DNA from: Rhabdaerophilum sp. SD176
GTDB lineage: Bacteria > Pseudomonadota > Alphaproteobacteria > Rhizobiales > Beijerinckiaceae
Assembly (NCBI RefSeq): GCF_030143245.1
Contig: NZ_JARJNS010000002.1
Span: 1 to 64,000 of the forward strand
Reading direction: 5' to 3'
DNA: 64,000 nt
Shown: piece after piece, positions 52,675-63,075 of the stretch
Position numbering within the stretch: the stretch's first letter is position 1
How the letters are laid out: each line of letters starts with the position of its first letter
Made by a program: the position numbers and the translations under genes
Notes under the pieces: generated by a model
The model's input: only the letters and a program-made list of their open reading frames with translations
What the model was told of the DNA's origin: nothing
The model's database searches: none

Positions 52675-54513
52675 ATGGCTTCGAACGGAACTTCCAATGG
52701 CAGCGGCCCGGCCGTGAACGGCAAGGCCTATCCGATCACCGACCATACCTTTGACGTTGTGGTCGTCGGCGCCGGTGGTGCCGGCCTCCGCGCCACAGTG
52801 GGCTGCAGCCAGGCCGGCCTGCGCACGGCTTGCATCACCAAGGTTTTCCCGACCCGCTCGCATACGGTGGCGGCACAGGGTGGCGTTGCCGCGGCGCTCG
52901 CCAATATGGGCCCGGACGAGTGGAAATGGCACATGTACGACACCGTGAAGGGGTCGGACTGGCTGGGCGACCAGGATTCCATCGAATATCTCTGCCGCAA
53001 CGCGCCGGCCGCCGTCTATGAACTGGAGCATTGGGGTGTTCCGTTCTCGCGGACCGAGGATGGCAAGATCTACCAGCGGCCGTTTGGCGGCATGACCACC
53101 GATTACGGCAATGGCCCGCCCGCCCAGCGCACCTGCGCGGCGGCGGACCGCACCGGCCATGCCATCCTGCACACGCTGTACGGGCAGGCCCTGCGCAACT
53201 CGACCGAGTTCTTCATCGAGTATTTTGCCATCGACCTGATCATGGACGAGGAAGGTCGCTGCCGCGGCGTCATCGCCCTGAAGATGGATGACGGCACGAT
53301 CCATCGCTTCCGCGCCCAGACTGTGATGCTGGCGACCGGCGGCTATGGCCGGGCCTATTTCTCGGCCACCTCGGCCCATACCTGCACCGGCGATGGCAAT
53401 GCCATGGTCCTGCGGGCCGGCCTGCCGCTGCAGGACATGGAATTCGTCCAGTTCCACCCGACCGGTATCTATGGAGCAGGCTGCCTCATCACCGAGGGTG
53501 CCCGTGGCGAGGGCGGATATCTCACCAACTCGGATGGCGAGCGCTTCATGGAGCGTTATGCGCCGAGCGTGAAGGACCTTGCCCCGCGTGACATGGTCAG
53601 CCGCGCGATGACGATGGAAATCCGCGAAGGCCGCGGCGTGGGCAAGAACAAGGACCACATCTTCCTGCATCTCGACCATCTCGATCCGGCGATCCTGCAT
53701 GCCCGCCTGCCGGGCATTTCGGAAAGCGCCAAGATCTTCGCCGGCGTCGACGTGACGAAGGAGCCGATCCCCGTCCTGCCGACCGTGCATTACAACATGG
53801 GCGGCATCCAGACGAACTTCTATGGCGAGGTCGTCACCCTGAAGGACGGCAACCCCGATGTTGTGGTGCCGGGCCTGATGGCCATCGGCGAGGCGGCCTG
53901 CGTTTCGGTGCACGGGGCGAACCGCCTCGGCTCCAATTCGTTGATCGACCTTGTGGTCTTCGGCCGCGCCGCCGGCCTCCGGGCCGCCGAGATCCTGACG
54001 CCCGGCGCCAAGCAGGCGGAATTGCCGGCAGATTCGGCCGATCTGGCCCTGTCGCGCCTTGACCGGTTCCGCCATGCGAAGGGCGGCACGCCGACGGCGG
54101 AACTGCGCCTCCGGATGCAGCGTGAAATGCAGACGAATTGTGCGGTCTACCGGACCGGCGAAACGCTGGCCGAGGGTTCGAAGAACATCCATCAGGTCTG
54201 GAAGGCGGCGGACGATGTCCGCGTCACCGATCGCAGCCTTGTCTGGAATTCCGACCTGCTCGAGACGCTCGAATTCGACAATCTCATCACCCAGGCGGTG
54301 GTGACGATGGATTCGGCGCTGAACCGGACGGAATCGCGCGGGGCCCATGCCCGCGAGGATTACAAGGACCGCGACGACAAGACGTGGATGAAGCATACGC
54401 TGGCCTGGGTCGACGAGGAGAAGAAATCCGTCTCGATCGACTACCGGCCGGTGCATTCCTACACGATGACCAACGAGGTCAGCTACATCGCGCCCAAGGC
54501 GCGCGTTTACTGA
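52675..54513 (+). CDS. sdhA: succinate dehydrogenase flavoprotein subunit SdhA
   Basis: A 612-residue flavoprotein that oxidises succinate to fumarate. The dinucleotide site [15 protein letters not shown] lies near residue 25. The FAD-linking histidine is in [15 protein letters not shown]. The catalytic region [25 protein letters not shown] and the substrate loop [20 protein letters not shown] are complete. It sits on the cytoplasmic side of complex II. It follows sdhD by 15 bases with a GGCAGGAGA ribosome site. Confidence 0.96.
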   Translation: MASNGTSNGSGPAVNGKAYPITDHTFDVVVVGAGGAGLRATVGCSQAGLRTACITKVFPTRSHTVAAQGGVAAALANMGPDEWKWHMYDTVKGSDWLGDQDSIEYLCRNAPAAVYELEHWGVPFSRTEDGKIYQRPFGGMTTDYGNGPPAQRTCAAADRTGHAILHTLYGQALRNSTEFFIEYFAIDLIMDEEGRCRGVIALKMDDGTIHRFRAQTVMLATGGYGRAYFSATSAHTCTGDGNAMVLRAGLPLQDMEFVQFHPTGIYGAGCLITEGARGEGGYLTNSDGERFMERYAPSVKDLAPRDMVSRAMTMEIREGRGVGKNKDHIFLHLDHLDPAILHARLPGISESAKIFAGVDVTKEPIPVLPTVHYNMGGIQTNFYGEVVTLKDGNPDVVVPGLMAIGEAACVSVHGANRLGSNSLIDLVVFGRAAGLRAAEILTPGAKQAELPADSADLALSRLDRFRHAKGGTPTAELRLRMQREMQTNCAVYRTGETLAEGSKNIHQVWKAADDVRVTDRSLVWNSDLLETLEFDNLITQAVVTMDSALNRTESRGAHAREDYKDRDDKTWMKHTLAWVDEEKKSVSIDYRPVHSYTMTNEVSYIAPKARVY

Positions 54514-54523
54514 GGTCCGGGTT

Positions 54524-55303
54524 ATGGCCGAGTTCAACCTTCCCAAGAATTCCCGTCTCGTCGAGGGCAAGACCTGGCCGAAGCCGGCCGGGGCCAACAA
54601 CCTCCGCGAATTCCGGATCTATCGCTGGGATCCGGACGGCGAGAGCAATCCGCGAGTCGATACCTATTTCGTCGATCTCGATGATTGCGGCCCGATGATC
54701 CTCGACGCGATCATCTGGATCAAGAACCGGATCGACCCGACGCTGACCTTCCGCCGCTCCTGCCGCGAAGGCATCTGCGGCTCGTGCGCGATGAATATCG
54801 ACGGGACCAACACCCTCGCCTGCACCAAGGGCATGGATGAGGTTTCCGGCGCGGTCAGGATCTACCCGCTGCCGCATATGCCGGTGGTGAAGGATCTGGT
54901 TCCTGACCTGACGCGCTTCTACGCGCAGCATGCCTCGATCGAGCCCTGGCTCAAGACCGAGACACCGGCGCCAGAGAAGGAATGGCGGCAATCGCCCTCG
55001 GACCGCGAGCATCTCGACGGCCTGTACGAGTGCATTCTCTGCGCCTGCTGCTCCACCTCCTGCCCGAGCTACTGGTGGAACGGCGACCGTTATCTCGGCC
55101 CCGCTGCCCTGCTTCAGGCCTATCGCTGGCTGATCGACAGTCGCGACGAGGCCACTGGCGACCGGCTCGACAATCTCGAGGATCCGTTCCGGCTCTATCG
55201 TTGCCACACGATCATGAATTGCTCGAATGCCTGCCCGAAGGGGCTGAACCCCGCCAAGGCGATTGCCGAGATCAAGAAGATGATGGTGGCGCGGCAGGTC
55301 TGA
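54524..55303 (+). CDS. sdhB: succinate dehydrogenase iron-sulfur subunit SdhB
   Basis: A 259-residue electron-transfer subunit. All three cluster motifs are visible: [2Fe-2S] in [15 protein letters not shown] with the later Cys, [4Fe-4S] in [13 protein letters not shown], and [3Fe-4S] in [17 protein letters not shown]. It passes electrons from SdhA to the quinone site. The ATG is ten bases after the sdhA stop. It is the last gene of the operon and is followed by an intrinsic terminator. Confidence 0.96.
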   Translation: MAEFNLPKNSRLVEGKTWPKPAGANNLREFRIYRWDPDGESNPRVDTYFVDLDDCGPMILDAIIWIKNRIDPTLTFRRSCREGICGSCAMNIDGTNTLACTKGMDEVSGAVRIYPLPHMPVVKDLVPDLTRFYAQHASIEPWLKTETPAPEKEWRQSPSDREHLDGLYECILCACCSTSCPSYWWNGDRYLGPAALLQAYRWLIDSRDEATGDRLDNLEDPFRLYRCHTIMNCSNACPKGLNPAKAIAEIKKMMVARQV

Positions 55304-55335
55304 AAAGGTCGTGCGGCACGCGGGATCGACAGGAA

Positions 55336-55359
55336 GGCCGGGCATTCCCCGGCCTTTTT
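55336..55359 (+). terminator. intrinsic terminator after sdhB
   Basis: GGCCGGG at 55336-55342 pairs with CCCGGCC at 55348-55354 around a 5-base loop, followed by TTTTT. It ends the sdhCDAB transcript 33 bases after the sdhB stop. Confidence 0.85.
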
Positions 55360-55363
55360 CGTG

Positions 55364-55747
55364 TCAGGTGCCGCGCCCTGCCAGGGCGAACAGGCCGATC
55401 ACCCCGAAAATGGCGAGGCTCCAGACGATCGAGCGCAGGGTCGGCCGGTCCATCAGATAAGCGATGGTATAGGCGATCCGGGCGAGCAGGATGCCGAAAG
55501 CGAGCCAATCCACGGCCCCGTTCGCACCGAGACGGAGATGGGCGACAAGGATCCCTGCCGTGTAAAAGGGCAGGAACTCGAAATGGTTCTGGTGTGCGGC
55601 ATGCGCGCGCCGGGCGAAACCCTGCAATGAGCCGGCCCAATCTCTCGGGTTTCCGTTATCATACCGGTTCGGGCCCGCCTTCGCGAGTGCCACGGTGAAG
55701 TAGGGCATCAGGCCTGCGATCAGCAGGCTCCAGAGAGCAAAAGGCAT
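55364..55747 (-). CDS. MAPEG family membrane protein
   Basis: A 127-residue protein with four predicted membrane helices. The MAPEG pattern is visible: ARRAHAAHQNHFEFLPFYTAGILVAH and a closing YLMDRPTLRSIVWSLAIFGVIGLF. The family includes membrane-bound glutathione transferases and relatives; bacterial members are mostly uncharacterised. The ATG at 55747 is preferred over an upstream in-frame start. It converges with sdhB. Confidence 0.75.
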   Translation of the reverse strand: MPFALWSLLIAGLMPYFTVALAKAGPNRYDNGNPRDWAGSLQGFARRAHAAHQNHFEFLPFYTAGILVAHLRLGANGAVDWLAFGILLARIAYTIAYLMDRPTLRSIVWSLAIFGVIGLFALAGRGT

Positions 55748-55925
55748 GGGCGAATCCTGGTTGGCCCTCAACTTACGCCCGGTGCAGCGGGCTGGATGCC
55801 TCGAAGAAGCCTGATTCCTCGGTCAAGTCCGCTTCCGGGCGGAAAGTCAGGCCTTGTTCATGGCTTGTCAGCAATTATATGGGCAGAAACCTGCAGAAAC
55901 CGGGTTTTGGGACAGGGTGGTTCAC

Positions 55926-56591
55926 GTGCGTCAAGGCCTTCGATTCCGGATGTTTCTGCTGCTGCCGCTGGGCGGCTTGCTCGCAGGGTGCGAGGCCAGT
56001 TCGCGACTTGGTTCCCTGCTGCCCGGCGAGCCGTATCGCCCGGCTCCTCGCAACGAGATTGTCGCCGCGCCGCCTCCATTGACCCCGGCGCCGGCAGGAG
56101 AAGTCGAATCTTCGGCTCTGCCGCCTCCTCCGGGCGCCAATGTCGCAACGGCTCCGCCGCCGGTTGCGCCCGGCGATCCCTTTCCGCCGGCGACCGGGAC
56201 GATCAACCCGCCGGCCGCGCCGCAAACACCTGTTCCAGGCGCCAACCCCGCCAATCGTGTCGCGACCGCGCCGGTCGCTCCACCGGTCAATACCACGCCA
56301 TCGGCTCCGACCCGGACGGGCCTGATCGGGAACTGGTCCGTGCGCGAGAGCAATGGCGCCAGCTGCCGTGTCACGCTTTCCAGCGCGCCGAAGCTCGATC
56401 TTTATGGCGCCGGTACGTCCGGCTGCCAGAATCGGGAGTTGCAGCGTGTCAATGCCTGGGAGCTGGCGGGCAGCGAAGTCATCCTTTATGAGCCCGGCGG
56501 TGGTGTCGTGGCCCGGCTTCGCCAGGCCGGCCAGCAGAACTTCTCTGGCGCGACCGCGAAATCCGGCGCTCCGCTGACCATGTCCAAATAA
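55926..56591 (+). CDS. Inh (AprI)-domain lipoprotein
   Basis: A 221-residue protein. The N-terminus has several arginines followed by FLLLPLGGLLAGC, a lipobox with cysteine at about residue 22. Next comes a Pro/Ala-rich linker (about residues 45-130), then a C-terminal domain with GNWSVRESNGASCRVTLSSAPKLDLYGAGTSGCQNREL, similar to the AprI/Inh beta-barrel inhibitors of metalloproteases. It is probably anchored in the outer membrane facing the periplasm. The GTG at 55926 gives the best lipoprotein signal; ATGs at 55854 and 55950 are alternatives. No protease is nearby. Confidence 0.68.
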   Translation: MRQGLRFRMFLLLPLGGLLAGCEASSRLGSLLPGEPYRPAPRNEIVAAPPPLTPAPAGEVESSALPPPPGANVATAPPPVAPGDPFPPATGTINPPAAPQTPVPGANPANRVATAPVAPPVNTTPSAPTRTGLIGNWSVRESNGASCRVTLSSAPKLDLYGAGTSGCQNRELQRVNAWELAGSEVILYEPGGGVVARLRQAGQQNFSGATAKSGAPLTMSK

Positions 56592-56602
56592 GGGGCCGGA
56601 TC

Positions 56603-56630
56603 AGGGCTCTTCCAGGTTGGAAGTGGCCCT
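56603..56630. terminator. hairpin between convergent lipoprotein and GNAT genes
   Basis: AGGGC/GCCCT and CTTCCA/TGGAAG pair in an interrupted 11-bp stem across 56603-56630 with a short loop. It lies between convergent stop codons and may serve both, but it lacks a T-run. Confidence 0.4.
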
Positions 56631-56672
56631 ATCACCTCATGTGCCCGCCGCAATGCCGAGCGGCTGAACGCC

Positions 56673-57281
56673 TCAGCCGACGCGCGAGGCCGGCGGCGTT
56701 GCCGGCCGGCGCGCCAGCCAGAGTCGCGACCATTCCCAGCCATGCCCGGACGAGCGGGCAGTGGCATCGTCGATTGCCTCCCGGATCAGCGAGATGATGG
56801 TCCGGCGCGGGGTCTCGACCAGCGCGACGGATTCATCCAGTTCGACGAGGATCTCGGCGGCGAATTTGCGGGCCAGAGCCCGCATGGGCGCGTTATGCCG
56901 GAGGCAGCTCATATAGAGCCGCCCGAAGCCCCGGTTGCGGGCGGAGCGGAGAGTCCGGGCAAAGAGTTCCGTGCCGATCCCGCAATTGCGCCATTCGGCT
57001 TCGACGGAGAAGGCGATCTCGGCCTCGCCGGTAAAGAGTTCGCCCAAGGGGCGCAACTCTGCCGCGCCGATCATCCTGTTATCAAGGAAGGCGCCGTGGA
57101 TGATCGCATTCAGCGTGATGCATCGGGCGGCATATTGCTCAAGGAACGCATCATTGGTGGTCGTGCCGAAGCGGGTCCGTCGGCTCCCGGTATCGAGCGC
57201 CAGCAGGTGGGTTTCGAAGGCCGGATGATCCGTCGGCAGAAGCTTCCGGTAGGTGATCCGGTCCAGGTCAATCTTGGGCAT
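56673..57281 (-). CDS. GNAT family N-acetyltransferase
   Basis: A 202-residue protein with a GNAT fold: IAFSVEAEWRNCGIGTELFARTLRSARNRGFGRLYMSCLRHNAPM contains motif A (RNCGIG) and motif B. The N-terminal part ITYRKLLPTDHPAFETHLLAL resembles the acetyltransferases that act on small amines or proteins, but the substrate is unknown. The ATG at 57281 has TTGTCC-type weak ribosome site only. It converges with the lipoprotein gene and is divergent from zapE. Confidence 0.75.
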   Translation of the reverse strand: MPKIDLDRITYRKLLPTDHPAFETHLLALDTGSRRTRFGTTTNDAFLEQYAARCITLNAIIHGAFLDNRMIGAAELRPLGELFTGEAEIAFSVEAEWRNCGIGTELFARTLRSARNRGFGRLYMSCLRHNAPMRALARKFAAEILVELDESVALVETPRRTIISLIREAIDDATARSSGHGWEWSRLWLARRPATPPASRVG

Positions 57282-57467
57282 CGCAATTGTCCTTCAGCTT
57301 TCGCGTGACAGGCGCTCTCCCGTTCTTTTGTTGCACTGCAATAAATCCGGCTTTGGGCTTTTCGATGGCAAGTTCTGTGCCGTCGCGCATTCCCGATTTC
57401 GGCTGCGCCTTGCGGGGTGCCCCCGCTCATGCGAAAGAGCGACCGGAACAGCACGGGAAGACGCAAG

Positions 57468-58643
57468 ATGGCGGGAGCGATTGCGGCAAGGTATGCCGCG
57501 ATGGTGCAGGAAGGCAGGCTCGAATCCGATCCTGCGCAGGCCCGGATCGTCCGCCGTCTGGATGCGCTTGCGGCCGAACTCGAGGCGCATCGCCTGGCCC
57601 GCAAAACCTCGGCGCTCGGTTGGCTGTTCAGCCGGAAGGCGCCGGCTGACCCAATCCGCGGACTTTATCTCTGGGGTTCGGTCGGTCGGGGCAAGACCAT
57701 GCTCGTGGACCTTTTTCACGAGCATCTTCAGGTCAAGCGCAAGCGGCGCGCGCATTTTCACGCCTTCATGGCCGATGTCCACCAGCGCATCCATGCCTGG
57801 CGGCAGCAGGCCAAGCAGGGGCTGGTCAAGGGCGACGATCCGATCCAGCCCGTCGCCGAGGCTTTGGCCGAGGAAGCCTGGGTATTGTGCTTCGATGAAT
57901 TCGCCGTCACGGACATTGCGGATGCGATGATCCTCGGGCGGCTGTTCCAGGCGCTTTTCGCGCGCGGGGTTGTGATCCTCGCCACGTCGAATGTGGAGCC
58001 GCAGCAGCTCTACCGGAACGGGCTCAACCGCGCGCTGTTCCTTCCCTTCATCGGGTTGATCGAGGCGCGGATGGACGTTGTCCGGCTGGATGCCCGGACC
58101 GATTACCGGCTCGAACGCCTGCAGGGCCATCCGGTCTATTACAGCCCGAACGGCGATGCGGCGCGGGCGGCCCTCGACAGCCTGTTCGCGGAGCTTTCGG
58201 GCGGGGCGGCACCGAAGCCGCGCGGCCTTGATGTCGGCGGCCGGCAACTGACCTTGCCGCAGGCGGCGGGCGCTATCGCCCGGGCGAGCTTCGATGAACT
58301 CTGCAACCGGCCACTCGGCTCGCTCGATTATCTCGCGATTGCCCGGACCTTCCATACGCTGGTGCTGGACGATATTCCCGCCCTCACTTTCGACCGGCGG
58401 AACGAGACCAAGCGCTTCATCACGCTGATCGATATTCTCTACGAACATCATGTGAAGCTGGTCTGTTCGGCCGAGAAGCCGGTCGAGGCCCTTTATGTCG
58501 CGGATCGCGGCCATGAGGCCTTCGAGTTTGACCGCACGATCTCGCGCCTGATGGAGATGCGCTCGGAATCCTATCTCGCCCTGCCCCATGGGCGGCCGGA
58601 CAGCGAGGCTTCCGGCAATACGACGGGGCTGGTGGAGACATGA
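57468..58643 (+). CDS. zapE: AFG1/ZapE-type AAA ATPase
   Basis: A 391-residue AAA ATPase. The features are GLYLWGSVGRGKTMLVDLFHEHL (Walker A, about residue 70), AHFHAFMADVHQRIHAW, VLCFDEFAVTDIADAMILGRLF (Walker B), and VILATSNVEPQQLYRNGLNR. ZapE is a membrane-linked ATPase affecting the division ring, and yeast AFG1 affects respiratory complex turnover. Possible starts are GTG 57417, ATG 57429 and ATG 57468; the last has GGGAAG upstream and is chosen with moderate confidence. Its stop overlaps the TetR gene start (ATGA). Confidence 0.88.
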   Translation: MAGAIAARYAAMVQEGRLESDPAQARIVRRLDALAAELEAHRLARKTSALGWLFSRKAPADPIRGLYLWGSVGRGKTMLVDLFHEHLQVKRKRRAHFHAFMADVHQRIHAWRQQAKQGLVKGDDPIQPVAEALAEEAWVLCFDEFAVTDIADAMILGRLFQALFARGVVILATSNVEPQQLYRNGLNRALFLPFIGLIEARMDVVRLDARTDYRLERLQGHPVYYSPNGDAARAALDSLFAELSGGAAPKPRGLDVGGRQLTLPQAAGAIARASFDELCNRPLGSLDYLAIARTFHTLVLDDIPALTFDRRNETKRFITLIDILYEHHVKLVCSAEKPVEALYVADRGHEAFEFDRTISRLMEMRSESYLALPHGRPDSEASGNTTGLVET

Positions 58644-59239
58644 ATTCTGCCGGCATGGTCGAGAGTGTCCGGAACCGCCTGATTGCCGCTGCGGCAACGG
58701 AAATCCGGCAGATCGGCCCGCGCCGGATGACAATTTCGGGCATTGCCGGCCGGCTCGGCATGAGCCACGCCAATGTCTACCGCTATTTCGCCGACAAGAT
58801 CGCGCTCATCGAGGCCGTGCTGAATGGCTGGCTGCGCATCATCGAGCAACGGCTGCAGGATATTGTCGACGGGCCAGATCCGGCCGATGACAAGCTCGAG
58901 CGTTTTCTCTCCACGCTGGCCCGGGCCTATGCCGACGCCATCCATCAGGATCCGGCGATCTTTCACCTGCTCGCGGAGCCGGAATTTGCGCCGGCGGAGG
59001 CCGAGCGGCACCGGAAGCGCGTCGAGGGGCTGGTGGAGCGGGTGATCGAGGAGGGAAACGTGACCCGCCTCTTTTCGGGCGGAGATTCCCGGCGCATGGC
59101 CGTGCTGGCGCTCGATCTCGGCTGCCGGTTCTGCGATCCCGGAATGGTCTGGCTGGGCAAGGCCGATTCCGTGGGGTCGGAAGCGCGGCGTGATCGCGTG
59201 GTGCGCTGGGTCGTTCGGGCGATGAGCGGCAGGAAATAG
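58640..59239 (+). CDS. TetR family transcriptional regulator
   Basis: A 199-residue repressor. The helix-turn-helix ISGIAGRLGMSHANVYRYFADKIALIEAVL lies at about residues 33-62, with a ligand-binding helical domain after it. It overlaps zapE by ATGA, so it is co-transcribed and translationally coupled. No target operon is obvious; it could act on its own operon or on the mdh region downstream, but nothing in the sequence supports either choice. Confidence 0.85.
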   Translation: MNSAGMVESVRNRLIAAAATEIRQIGPRRMTISGIAGRLGMSHANVYRYFADKIALIEAVLNGWLRIIEQRLQDIVDGPDPADDKLERFLSTLARAYADAIHQDPAIFHLLAEPEFAPAEAERHRKRVEGLVERVIEEGNVTRLFSGGDSRRMAVLALDLGCRFCDPGMVWLGKADSVGSEARRDRVVRWVVRAMSGRK

Positions 59240-60517
<1,278 letters not shown>

Positions 60518-60533
60518 GGCCGTCGGCGAAGGG

Positions 60534-60553
60534 CAGCCGGCATGGGCCGGCTG
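60534..60553 (+). repeat. perfect intercistronic hairpin between mdh and sucC
   Basis: CAGCCGGC at 60534-60541 pairs with GCCGGCTG at 60546-60553 around ATGG. There is no T-run, so it is more likely a processing or stability element that sets the ratio of mdh to suc mRNA than a terminator. Confidence 0.55.
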
Positions 60554-60607
60554 TGCCTCCTGACTGCCGATTGCCCCATGCCGAATGCCATTCCGAAGGA
60601 ATAACCG

Positions 60608-61801
60608 ATGAATATCCATGAATATCAGGGCAAGGCGATCCTCAAGGCCTATGGCGCCAATGTCTCGGCCGGCTTTCCGGCCATGACGGTGGCCGAGGCC
60701 GTGGAAGCGGCGAAGATGCTTCCGGGCCCACTCTACGTCGTGAAGAGCCAGATCCATGCGGGTGGCCGCGGCAAGGGCAAGTTCAAGGAACTCCCGGCGG
60801 AAGCGAAGGGCGGCGTGCGCCTCGCCTTCTCGATCGACGAGGTCGAGAAGCATGCCAAGGAAATGCTCGGCAACACGCTCGTCACGATCCAGACCGGCGA
60901 GGCCGGCAAGCAGGTCAACCGCCTCTATATCGAGGATGGCTCGGATATCGAGAAGGAGTTCTACATCTCCATGCTCGTCGACCGCGAGACCGGCCAGACA
61001 GCCTTCGTTGTTTCGACCGAAGGCGGCATGGATATCGAGGCTGTCGCCCATGACACGCCGGAAAAGATCATCACCTTCTCGGTGGATCCGGCGACCGGCG
61101 TGATGCCGCATCACGGCCGCGCGGTGGCCAAGGCGCTCAACCTGACCGGCGATCTCGCCAAGCAGGCGGAAGTGCTGACGGCACAGCTCTACAAGGCCTT
61201 CGTCGAGAAGGACATGGCCATGCTGGAGATCAACCCGCTGATCATCACCAAGGATGGCAAGCTGAAGTGCCTCGATGCCAAGATCGGCTTCGATTCGAAC
61301 GCGCTCTACCGCCATCCCGAGATCATGGAACTCCGCGACCTGACGGAAGAGGATTCCAAGGAGATCGAGGCCTCGAAATTCGACCTCGCCTATATCGCGC
61401 TCGATGGCACGATCGGCTGCATGGTCAACGGTGCCGGCCTCGCCATGGCGACGCTCGACATCATCAAGCTCTACGGCGCCGAGCCGGCGAACTTCCTCGA
61501 TGTCGGCGGCGGCGCGACGGAAGAAAAGGTGACGGCGGCCTTCAAGATCATCACCGGCGATCCGAAGGTGAAGGGCATCCTCGTCAACATTTTCGGCGGG
61601 ATCATGAAGTGCGATGTCATCGCGCGCGGCGTGATCGGCGCGGTCAAGGCGGTGGGCCTCAAGGTTCCGCTCGTCGTCCGCCTCGAAGGCACGAATGTCG
61701 AGGAAGGCAAGACCATCATCCGGGAATCCGGCCTCAACGTCATCCCCGCGGATGACCTTGATGACGCCGCCCAGAAGATCGTCAAGGCCGTCCAGGGTTA
61801 A
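60608..61801 (+). CDS. sucC: succinyl-CoA ligase beta subunit SucC
   Basis: A 397-residue ATP-grasp subunit. It begins [16 protein letters not shown], holds the nucleotide-binding stretch [16 protein letters not shown] and the C-terminal CoA-ligase domain with [14 protein letters not shown] and [19 protein letters not shown]. With SucD it forms succinyl-CoA synthetase, making ATP or GTP from succinyl-CoA. AAGGA occurs just upstream of the ATG. It is 90 bases after mdh with a hairpin in the gap. Confidence 0.96.
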   Translation: MNIHEYQGKAILKAYGANVSAGFPAMTVAEAVEAAKMLPGPLYVVKSQIHAGGRGKGKFKELPAEAKGGVRLAFSIDEVEKHAKEMLGNTLVTIQTGEAGKQVNRLYIEDGSDIEKEFYISMLVDRETGQTAFVVSTEGGMDIEAVAHDTPEKIITFSVDPATGVMPHHGRAVAKALNLTGDLAKQAEVLTAQLYKAFVEKDMAMLEINPLIITKDGKLKCLDAKIGFDSNALYRHPEIMELRDLTEEDSKEIEASKFDLAYIALDGTIGCMVNGAGLAMATLDIIKLYGAEPANFLDVGGGATEEKVTAAFKIITGDPKVKGILVNIFGGIMKCDVIARGVIGAVKAVGLKVPLVVRLEGTNVEEGKTIIRESGLNVIPADDLDDAAQKIVKAVQG

Positions 61802-61821
61802 GGTCAGGCAGAGGAACCACG

Positions 61822-62709
<888 letters not shown>

Positions 62710-62714
62710 TCCAG

Positions 62715-63056
62715 ATGCGGATGTCGGAGATTCCTTTCGGAACCACGGATTGGTCGGCGATTCCGCCGACCCGTCATCCCGGCGAGGCCGGCGAGGCGCT
62801 CTGGCGCACGCAGACCTTCGGGCCGCAGGAAAACCGCATTCGCGTCCGCATGGTCGAGTATTCGGCCGGCTATGTGTCGGACCATTGGTGCGAGAAGGGG
62901 CATGTCCTGCTCTGTCTCGAGGGCGAGCTGGAAACCACGCTCGCCGATGGCCGCCATTTCGTGCTCCGGCCGGGCATGAGCTACCAGGTCGCCGACGGCG
63001 CGGAGCCGCATCGCTCCGTTGCGCCGCGCGGCGCCAGACTTTTCATCGTCGATTGA
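62715..63056 (+). CDS. small cupin-fold protein (DHCW-type)
   Basis: A 113-residue single cupin domain. It has VRMVEYSAGYVSDHWCEKGHVLLCLEGEL and GRHFVLRPGMSYQVADGAEPHRS, with histidines that could bind a metal. Its function is unknown; the pattern resembles the 'DHCW motif cupin' proteins found in many proteobacteria. The start may be the ATG at 62715 or at 62721. It lies five bases after sucD and 19 bases before sucA, so it is part of the TCA operon, which is the notable fact about it. Confidence 0.8.
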   Translation: MRMSEIPFGTTDWSAIPPTRHPGEAGEALWRTQTFGPQENRIRVRMVEYSAGYVSDHWCEKGHVLLCLEGELETTLADGRHFVLRPGMSYQVADGAEPHRSVAPRGARLFIVD

Positions 63057-63075
63057 ACCGCCAGGGGACGTTCAG

